Source of the DNA: Candidatus Omnitrophota bacterium
Lineage (GTDB): Bacteria > Omnitrophota > Gorgyraeia > Zapsychrales > JAHFFX01
Reading direction: 5' to 3'
DNA: 32,237 nt
Assembly (NCBI GenBank): GCA_023247705.1
Contig: JAHFFY010000023.1
Coordinates: 1-32,237, forward strand
Made by a program: the position numbers and the translations under genes
Shown here: piece after piece, positions 9,436-18,700 of the stretch
Layout of the letters: the number at the start of each line of letters is the position of its first letter
How positions within the stretch are numbered: position 1 is the stretch's first letter
Notes under the pieces: model-generated
The model's database searches: none
Told to the model about the DNA's origin: nothing
What the model saw: the letters and a program-made list of their open reading frames with translations, nothing else

Positions 9436-9920
9436 ATTTTTACACTCACCATTTTGATTGTTAAATTCAAAGTTACTGTTAATATTTTAACCCGATTGCG
9501 ATATCCTAATCATTGAAATCCTTCCCAACAACCTTCTGTGGACGCTAATCACACTGATGAAAAATACATGGCCAGAAGGCAAAATGTAATCATTTCAAGA
9601 CCGGATATCAAACAAAATTTACTGCCGTAAAAATCTCACAACTAACAAAACATCCTTCTTTAGAACGCTCTTGAAGAAGTTTAAACGAATCGACTTCACC
9701 TCCTTGATCATTGTTTACTCTTCAACACTGTCCCCAAAATGCCATTCTTGACTTTGTTTTATCAAGGAAATCAAAATTTTCGCAAAAAGAAAAAAATGAC
9801 CAAATTAATCAACATACAATTCTACTCCTTATGGTAAATATACCGAGAAACCGATTAACGATTTCTTCAAATAGGGGATTATATAGATCAAAATTCAATT
9901 GTCAATGATCACTCAAAGAA

Positions 9921-10910
9921 TTATTCAATAGGAATAATTATAACCAGGCCTGCTTTTAGCTTATTCGGATTATCAATGCGATCTTTATTTAACTCATATA
10001 AATATTTCCAGCGGTGTCCGCTGCCTAACTCACGCTCGGCGATTTTCCATAATGAATCATTCTTTTGAATGGTGTATTCTTTCGTCTGAACTTTAATCTG
10101 GGACTCAACGGATTCGTTCTGTTCCATCATATATTTTCCATCTTCGATCGGCGTCACTTGCTCGGCGGGCAATTGATCCGGCGCCGGGATCATGATCTCA
10201 TCGACTTCGGCAATCATAAACTGGGCGTTGCGGTCCTTCTGCATCCCGATGAGATCCGAAACAGGGGCGACAGCATCCAATTTGCCTCGGCTCACAATCC
10301 GGATCCTTTCTGCCGGAATCCCATGATCCAGCATAAACTGTTGAATCGCTGACGCTCTAGCATTCCCTAATTTAAGATTATAGGACTCCGAACCTCGAAC
10401 ATCGCAATTTCCCGTAATCAAAATACTGGAGTCAGGATTTCTCCTGAGCGTTTCAACGGCTTTCGTCAGAATACCAACCGCGTCGTCTCTTAGATCAGAC
10501 TTATCAAAATCAAAATAAATTTTCACGTTTTTGATGATCTTCTTGATTAACAAGGAAGGTCTTAACTCTCGAGGCTGCGCGGGAGGAAGTTCATCGGCTT
10601 TGTAATCATAAATAATTTTATACACATAAATATACCCTTGATTTCCCCAGGGTTTAACAGTTCCCGGAGACTGCGGCCACCACCAATAACCGCCCCGACT
10701 TTCGTCTTTCTTGGGGCCGGGGGTCGCATCGGTTGGCCACCACTGGAAACGCGCCTGCAGATCTTCGAGCTCCTTTTTGCGTTTCTCTTCCCTAGCCTCT
10801 TTATACCCTCCTGCATAAACCGGAACCGAAAACCATCCCAAGATGGCTGTCCAATGCAACAAAAAAACAACCCACATCAATTTTGAAGGTTTCATCATGT
10901 ATTTCCTCAT
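9921..10910 (-). CDS. OmpA-family peptidoglycan-associated protein with C-terminal LysM domain
   Basis: 'VKIYFDFDKSDLRDDAVGIL...ITGNCDVRGSESYNLKLGNARASAIQQFML' (OmpA_C-like) and 'KEYTIQKNDSLWKIAERELGSGHRWKYLYELNKDRIDNPNKLKAGLVIIIP' (LysM). Confidence 0.93.
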   Translation of the reverse strand: MRKYMMKPSKLMWVVFLLHWTAILGWFSVPVYAGGYKEAREEKRKKELEDLQARFQWWPTDATPGPKKDESRGGYWWWPQSPGTVKPWGNQGYIYVYKIIYDYKADELPPAQPRELRPSLLIKKIIKNVKIYFDFDKSDLRDDAVGILTKAVETLRRNPDSSILITGNCDVRGSESYNLKLGNARASAIQQFMLDHGIPAERIRIVSRGKLDAVAPVSDLIGMQKDRNAQFMIAEVDEIMIPAPDQLPAEQVTPIEDGKYMMEQNESVESQIKVQTKEYTIQKNDSLWKIAERELGSGHRWKYLYELNKDRIDNPNKLKAGLVIIIPIE

Positions 10911-11039
10911 TGTTAAAAAATTTTTATCTGGTTCTTACAATAAATTCAAGGTGAACGGACAAAACATAAAAATGTAAACTGAAAAGATTATACTATAGAT
11001 CAACAAAATTAGAATAAATATTTATCCTTACTGACAACC

Positions 11040-11660
11040 TCAAAAATAACCTTTCAATCGTTCCCAGGTGCGAGAGCCCAGAATTCCATCTGCTTTGAGA
11101 GATTCCGATATCTGGAATTGAGTAATCGCCGCGATTGTTTTCTTGCCTAGCTTACCATCAATGGGCCCCGGGTCAAAGCCGGCGTTCTTTAAAGCGTTTT
11201 GTATTTTTACAGTTTGGTTTGTGTATTTTGATTTGTTTCTTCTCGTGTTCAACGAATTCTTTTTTGATTTGACCTCTATTTTTTTGTAGATTAATTTTCG
11301 TTCAATGCCCTCATCCAGTCTGGTCAATATCGACGGATTATCATCTGATTTGGATAAACGGTTTAATTCAATCAAAGTTCTAGCATCGATAAAACCGGAG
11401 GGTTCCACATGATATAAATTCTGAAATCGTGTAATCGCTTTCCTGCTTTCCGGCATCAACCTTCCATTGATGACCCCGGGATCGAAACCTTTTTCTTGCA
11501 AAAGAAGCTGGACTTCCAAAATACGAGGATTTTCTTGATTTGTAAAACCCAACAAATCCCTCTCTTCTTTCTCTTTTGGATTCTGCGCTTTTCCAAATAT
11601 CTTGCATCCAAGCAAAGCGAAACACATCAAAATCAAAAAAAATTTTCCAATTAACTGCAT
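11040..11660 (-). CDS. Lipoprotein with two PG_binding_1 domains
   Basis: Lipobox 'CFALLGC'; two repeats: 'VQLLLQEKGFDPGVINGRLMPESRKAITRFQNLYHVEPSGFIDARTLIEL' and 'IQNALKNAGFDPGPIDGKLGKKTIAAITQFQISESLKADGILGSRTWERLKGYF'. Confidence 0.9.
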   Translation of the reverse strand: MQLIGKFFLILMCFALLGCKIFGKAQNPKEKEERDLLGFTNQENPRILEVQLLLQEKGFDPGVINGRLMPESRKAITRFQNLYHVEPSGFIDARTLIELNRLSKSDDNPSILTRLDEGIERKLIYKKIEVKSKKNSLNTRRNKSKYTNQTVKIQNALKNAGFDPGPIDGKLGKKTIAAITQFQISESLKADGILGSRTWERLKGYF

Positions 11661-11676
11661 TCTTAAGCTCTTCTGT

Positions 11677-12483
11677 TTAATCTTTTCTTTTAAACCACGG
11701 AAAAAACATACTCGTTGTCCTTTGATATTCCCAATAGGCCACCCCTTTTGATTTCAAAGCCTGCGCTTCCGCCGGAGGAATTCCGGACACAAAAACCAAA
11801 GAATAAAAAATAATAACCGGACAGTACAATGTAAGCCAGCCATACGGTGAGCCCAACGCAAAAAGAAAAAATGAAATCCAAATCAGCCATTCAAAAAAAT
11901 AATTCGGATGCCGCGAATAATTCCAGAAACCGGTCTGACACACCTTGCCTTTATTTTGAGGATAACTCTTAAAACGCCGCAGTTGAGAGTCCGAGGTCGT
12001 CTCTCCCATAAAAGCGATAATCCACAAAATAAAAGCGATTAATTCAATCAACTGGATATAAGGATAACTGTTGCAGGCAATGACCAGAAACGGCGTCGAT
12101 AATATCATGATGACAATCGTCTGGGATTGAAAAAAGAAAAAAAATTTATAATTCTCTTTCGATTTCCAGAATCGGCGCAACTTCTGATAGCGGCTGTCCT
12201 CTTTGGGGTCGCGCTCAATCCGCTGGACTAAGTGAAACGCGAGCCTTAATCCCCAGAGCGCAACCATCAGAAAAATCAAAATATTCCTCAAATAAAAACC
12301 GTCAGTTTGGGCGCAATAAAATGAAGTCAAAATGACAAAGCTGACCGCCCATCCAAGATAGACCATCCCCGCGTTTCTTTTCTTAATACTTAACAGCCAC
12401 AGAAAGGTCATCAAAAATAGGATGATCACAAACCCTAAAATCCAGAGTTTTAAAAAAACCGGTAACATGCCCCTCCTTGTCAT
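11677..12483 (-). CDS. DUF1295 / steroid 5-alpha-reductase-like membrane protein
   Basis: 'CQTGFWNYSRHPNYFFEWLIWISFFLFALGSP' and '...AYWEYQRTTSMFFPWF'; about 7 TM. The start may be the internal ATG at 12468. Confidence 0.85.
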   Translation of the reverse strand: MTRRGMLPVFLKLWILGFVIILFLMTFLWLLSIKKRNAGMVYLGWAVSFVILTSFYCAQTDGFYLRNILIFLMVALWGLRLAFHLVQRIERDPKEDSRYQKLRRFWKSKENYKFFFFFQSQTIVIMILSTPFLVIACNSYPYIQLIELIAFILWIIAFMGETTSDSQLRRFKSYPQNKGKVCQTGFWNYSRHPNYFFEWLIWISFFLFALGSPYGWLTLYCPVIIFYSLVFVSGIPPAEAQALKSKGVAYWEYQRTTSMFFPWFKRKD

Positions 12484-12611
12484 CTAAATCACAAAGGAAA
12501 ATTAAATAAAATTCTGGTAAATAATTTTAAAACGAATTTATAGCATCATGATCTTCAATTTCAAGAAAGACAGAATGTATTTTACGTCGAATAAATCTAG
12601 GAAACAAGATA

Positions 12612-12639
12612 AAATCCGAAAAGAAATCTTTTCGGATTT
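12612..12639 (-). terminator. Rho-independent-type hairpin downstream of the giant gene
   Basis: Perfect 13-bp stem AAATCCGAAAAGA / TCTTTTCGGATTT with a 2-nt loop; read on the minus strand it is followed by TTTATC. Confidence 0.6.
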
Positions 12640-12746
12640 ATATTCAAGAAAAACAACTAGAACACGTATGGCATTAAAATCGTCTACGACAAATTTTGGG
12701 AATTAAAACGGATTGGATCAAAGTAATACCGACCAGATAACAGAAA

Positions 12747-15700
12747 TTAATTTGTGAGCAGGCTGACCTGTTTGGGCGATGCTTGGGGAGAATCTATCCC
12801 GAGTTGAAAAGGAAGATTGGCAGCGGGAGTAATATCGATGATGACCGGGATGAAACCGTTGATCGGCGTATTTTCAAAATTTTTGATATCGAACGGAACC
12901 TGCGGAAGGATTTGCACGCCTTTGCCCTGTTTTTGAATCTGGGTGTCCAAATTGGCGGTGTTTAAGTCGATACCTCCGACCTTCTTAAGCAAAGCCTTAT
13001 CACCAGCAGCGGCATTGGGAGTATAGCTCTGCGCCCAGGCGTTCAGCTCCACTCTCCTCGCGGGCGCGAGAGGCAATTCCCAGCGATGGGTCTGGAAATA
13101 CTTCACAATCGCTGCGACTCTCTGAGGATAAAGCTCAGTAATATTTACACCCAGATGATTAGCCATTCTTTCCAGTTGATCAATTTTGGGAAGATCATAG
13201 TCTAAAACAATCCTGTCTTCTTTAGTCCAGATATCTACATAATCTGAGTTCAACCTTAATTCTTCCGCAAATTTTGCAACTTTTGCATTCATGTCTGGAA
13301 GATTTGCATATTTTTTATCAATCAGATCTCTTAATCTATTCGCAAATTCCGGAACCCCTCCTGAAATTCGATCGGCCCGCACTTGTCCACGGGGAGATGT
13401 CCGTCTCTGGAATCGAGTCGATATTCTTTTGAAATCTAAAAACGCTTGAATATGTTTTCTATAATCCGGTAATAACGTTTCCGGGGCGAGTTTGAGAAAC
13501 GCACTCAATTTTAAAAACTGCTGTTCAGATTCGACGAAGTATTTCCCCACGATCAACGCGTTAACAAAATAAAGTGACTTCCGTAATTCAGTTGCTATCT
13601 GCACCGGGGTAATGCCTTGTGCTTGTATGTTCGCTCTTAAACGCTCGCCTAATTGAGATCTCGCTTGCTGCCAAGTGATGCCTTCGGTAGGCGAGGGGAT
13701 GGTTTCCGGGATAGTCTCAACCGATACAAAATCCCGCGTGGGCAATCCCATCGTAGGCAACACAAGGAATTGAGCAAAAAATTGTTCACCATCAAAGCCT
13801 AAAATCTCACCCAGCGCCACATAAAATTCTTTTTTACCAAATTCATCATTTGCAGTAAACTCACTTCGTTCCAACTCCTCTATAGTCGCAACTAAAATGA
13901 CTCGTCCTAGTTTCTGATTTAACGCGCTGGCAAGCTGCTCTCGACTGATTCCTAATTTTTCCCTTACGTTTTGTACAAAAGAAACTCCTTCTTGTTGTTG
14001 CGCCGCGGTAACGGTCTGTTTTAAAAAAACATCCGTTTTTTGTTCCTCATATCCCATCTCGGGCAGGATCCCTCTTAAAATCAAATTGCGAATTTTATTC
14101 CATTCTGCTTTTCCAGTTAAATCAATTTTATCTTCGCCAATCCGATCAACCGCTGTTCTCCCTTCCTCGACTTCTCTTGAGAATCTGCCACCCAGAATTT
14201 TCGCTCCTTCCAGTAAATCTTCAACCAAATCATCGGCTAAATAAATAATACGATATAATAACGGCCTTAACTTACCTGGATTCCATCTATCTTGCTCAGT
14301 TAATAAAAATATAGCGCTAATAATTTTTATATTTTGGTCTCGATCCTGATTAAATGCCTGTTCTTTAATATCCTTCACTAACTGTTGCAATAAATCTTGA
14401 AGCGTATCAACTGAAATTTTATCTTTAAATAAACCTTTTAGGTCTTGAAGAGTTTGATCATTGGTTTTTAGCCAATCTCTCAATTCATCCGCGGACATTT
14501 CTGAAACATCTTTGGTGGCTGGCTGTGGCGCTTGAGGGGCGGCTGTCGAAGGTTTTGCAGACAATTGGGCAATCAAAACGATAAAATCATCGGCATCGAC
14601 GAAAAGGGCTTCGGCCCATTTTCTCCGTCGATTATCCCCGGATGGGAACCTTTCCCCACGCTCGTATTTTTCAATTTGTTTGATGGGAAAAGTTCCGGTC
14701 AATCCCATGTCCGCGGCCAATTCTTCTTTGGATTGTTTTTGCGATTTGCTACCCCGGAGAGCTTCCCGCCGCTTACCCATCCAAACACCAACATCTTGCA
14801 AAGAAGTAAAATTCTTTGCCTCTGTTTGTTCGGATAATTTAATAACAGTATTGGGCAACTCTGTCGTCGGCTTTTCTTGTCCTTGCAATTGCCTCAAGGC
14901 GGCTTCGGTGGCAGAAAGTTTTTCTTCGACTGATTTTTTGCTCAATCTTAGTCTCGCTAATTGCTGGGTTTGATCAACAGTAATCGCAGCCTGAATTTCT
15001 TGATCTCTTGTTGTCCTGAGTTCCTGTAATCTGGTCACGGCCGACTGAATGGCCTCATTCTTAGTTGATTTATTCTTCGCGATGTCGGCCTTCGTGTTCT
15101 CCAGGGTTTCATTCTGAACGTCCATACGGCTCTGGCGGAAACGCGTTTCAGCGGAGATATTTTCTTTCTCTGTGGCAAGACGTTGGGCGATATCGGCAGC
15201 CAGTGCGTCCCGTCGTTGTTCCAGCTTGACAATCTGTTGAGCGGATTTCGTCTCGAAGTCCGCAAAATCTTGTCTTAGATCAACCAACTCCCTTTCAATC
15301 TCTTGCTCTTGGGAAGCGAAGCTGCTGTTGATTCCTTCCTGTTTGACGGATATCGCGGTTTCGACTCCTTCGAGGGAATGACTTATTTTTTTATTAAGAT
15401 TCACTAATCTTGCGATGCGCAGATAAAGCAAAGCCGTCTGTGCGATGGGATTGCCATCAATCAATTTTTCTAACGGCACGCCTTTCCCCGGATACTGGGG
15501 CTGCAATTCGATTCTTTTCGACTTAATTTGTTCATTCAAAATATTCCTTGCCGCAGGGAGCACCTCTTCCAAAAGTTTACTGATCCCCTGGAGCCATTGG
15601 TCTTGAGCGGTCTGATTGAGTAAGGTTCGCGCCTCGGTGAGTTTCGCTTGCAGATCGTTAAAAAATTCGTCTGTGCTTTTCAGCATGGCTTTATCGCCTC

Positions 15701-18700
15701 TAACTCCCAGTTCATTTCGAAAAGGCGCAGTTCTTTCGTTATTCAAAATAAGGCTAAAATTCGTGGCGATGTCATGTGTACTGGCACGATTTCTTTGCAT
15801 CGCACTCTTTTGCGATTCCAATAGATTTCGGATCACCGCTAATGACTTTCCGGCAATATCCTCCGGAGTTAATCCAAAATCCGCTAACGCTTGAGTAAAT
15901 CGGCCTCTCAGGATCGTCTGCATCACGTCTTCGCCTTTTGCAGTAACTTGATCGCCTCCCCCTTTTTTAACAAAAGCATCATAACCGCGAAACATTTGAG
16001 TAAAAATCGCTCCCAGAGACCCATTTATTTTCAGGTAATATACAATCGCAATCGGCAACTGACGTTCATCCCCCTCAAATAAACCCTCGCCATTGATCCC
16101 GGCGGCGTTACGAATAGCGTTTAGGTCCTTGGAGGCAAGAAATTTTCTAAACAGCCCTCTTGGGTTAGCCATCCACGCGCGTAAATCTCTCCGGAAATCT
16201 CTTCGAGCACCTCCGATGACGATCTTTGTTGCAGCTTTTTTCTGCCCTAATTCTAAAATGGCATTGATTTCATCTTTAAATTGATCCAGAAGCTCATTAT
16301 CTTTATCATGTTGTTGTTTCAAATATTCTCTATAACCCATTTTCCGGACGGTTTGATATTCCGGTTGTTGCAATTTTCCCCGCAGACGCAGTCCAGCCGA
16401 CTCAATCTCACGCAAACGTTGATCGATCTCATCTTTATTTATAGATTCTTCCTGCAATGTTTCTCTGATCATTTCCAAGTCTGAATCTCGGTTAGCTTCT
16501 GTGCTACTCGCAAACATCTCCACCAAAATTTTGAATTTAAATCGTGTATCTCTTTGGAGCGCTTCCATAATAATTTCTTGCGTTTCCGGAATCTCTGCCG
16601 GACCCAGTTCCGGATGCCGCTCTTCCAAATATTCTTTGATCAGTCCTCGGATCGAATTAATATCTGCAAATTCCTCTTCACTTAAACTATCCAAAATATT
16701 TTCCACAACGAGATTGATTTGCTCTTCTTCTAATTTAGGTTTCTCGCTCAGAGGGGCTTTTCTAGCCTGTACGATCCCCGGGATAAGATCCATAATTTTA
16801 TCCAGGATCGGTTTTTCAGACAAAAATCTTCCTTGTTTTAAAAGTTCAGTACCTATATTTTCTAATGCAGCGACAAAGTCGGCCTCCTTAAGTTCTTCCA
16901 CCTCTGTCACAAGATCGCTCAAGGTTGCGGCAATGGAACGAATATCTTCGTTTGAAGGGTTTACGATTACCGATTCCTTATAAATCATCTCAACGATCTG
17001 ATGAATATCATAACCTTGAATCTTATCAGCATAATCCGCCTGCAATGTCTCCAGAATAGCGCCTTTGATCAAATCGACATCTTCAGCTTGCTGTTTCATT
17101 TCAATAATATTATCAATGAGAGGCATAAAATCTTCCGGGCCTAAGTCCAAAGCAGGCGTCGTGGTTTTTAATTCTTGAATCTTTGTTACAACCAGGGGAA
17201 CAAGAGAATCAATCATTGTATCATCCCCTCTTAATCCAGGGGCTAACGATCGGATGGTGTTCGCAATCACTGCGCTCATACCACCATTTTGAGCAACGAA
17301 CTCATCGCCTAAAGCAATAACCGCCCTAGCGACGGCTTCCGTATCAATTTCTGATCTGGTTAGCTCTTGGAGTTTACTCCAGAAAAGATCCTCGTTCACT
17401 TTCAAGGATTTAGCCCAGGCTTTCATTTTTGTCTCGTTGCTATACACCACAGGATAGGTATTGTTTTCATATGCAATCGTTGTTGTGCGGTCCATTCCGG
17501 TTATTTCGCCAAGAGCGGTATTGCTCATGCCCTGAGATCTGAATTCGCCTCGACGATCTTTCATATAGGCTCTCAGTTGATCAAGGGTCGTTATCTCTTG
17601 AGAAAAAACGGTGATCTCGGGCATCTGGTCATAAATCGCTCTTTCCCTTGCACGCTTGTCAGCAGGCGCAGTGGCAGGTGGTGTTGGAGATGGGGCTTGG
17701 CCTTCTAATGTTCTAACCTCCTGAACCCTCTGCCAAAACCAATCCGCATCCAGACCAAGATCCGCAGCGAAATCTTTGATTTGTTGTTCACTTAAGGTAC
17801 GCAATTGCGGCGCGATTTGAATTATAATAAAATCCCCTTCGGAAAGGCCCAATGCGCTCATCATGTCTTGAATAGATAAAATATTGGCGCGACTCAAAAT
17901 ATTGGATAATAATACGACCGCAAAACCGATCCCCTCTTCCATATCATTGCTTCCAATAGATTGAATAACCTGTTGTAAACTTAAAAGCTGATCATAGGAG
18001 AATTGATTCATGTTTACTTCAGGCATTCGGGAAGAAAGATTTTCTCGTAGCGTATTGATCCTCGCTAACATTGCGACCGTTTGAGAACCGACAATCGCAT
18101 CGATCCTTCCCAAAAACCAATCAGGATTTAAACCTAGCTTCTGGGCCCAAATTTCCATCCGGATCACTTTTTCTTCGTCAAACGTTTTTAAATTTTCTCC
18201 ACGTTCATAATCGGTAAAACTTCTGCGGACAATCCCCATCGTCTCGGCAATCTCTCCTGACCCAACACCCAAGAAATCCTTTAATTCCCTCATCACCTGA
18301 CCCAAAACGGTTATATCCGTCGCGCTCTCTAACTGCTTGACCAAATCTCTGATCTTATCCTGTTGCCCTGTCGAAAAGTTTCTCCATAACTCAGCATTGG
18401 AAAATTTCGTTCCGATATCATCGGTGGGAATTCCAGAGATAATCGCTTGAACCCTCCCCCAAAACCATTCAGGATTCAGTTCGAGAAACGCCGCCCATTT
18501 CTTCACCTTTTCAATTTTCTGGTCATCAAACTTTTCCATGTTGCGTCCATTTTCCCAGAAATTTAATAGTTGTGTTGACATTGAAACCGCGGCAGCCACA
18601 TCGGCATTTCTTTTCGGACCTAAACCTAATTCGCGATTCGTATTCAAAAACCCTTTCAGGTCTTGCATTGCCTTCCCTAATACTTGCATATTCGTTGCCT

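Noticed and set aside
9436-9920. 485-bp AT-rich gap, including a plus-strand 65-aa ORF (9711-9908) and a small hairpin CTTCTTTAGA-ACGC-TCTTGAAGAAG (about 9654-9679)
   Set aside because: The ORF has no coding signature and the hairpin is imperfect; no recognisable ncRNA or riboswitch could be supported.
16501-16983. 160-aa and other plus-strand ORFs (e.g. 15616-15894, 17367-17708, 18538-18870, 19013-19396) inside the giant gene
   Set aside because: Antisense shadows of the 10-kb ORF; S/R/C-rich translations without recognisable domains.
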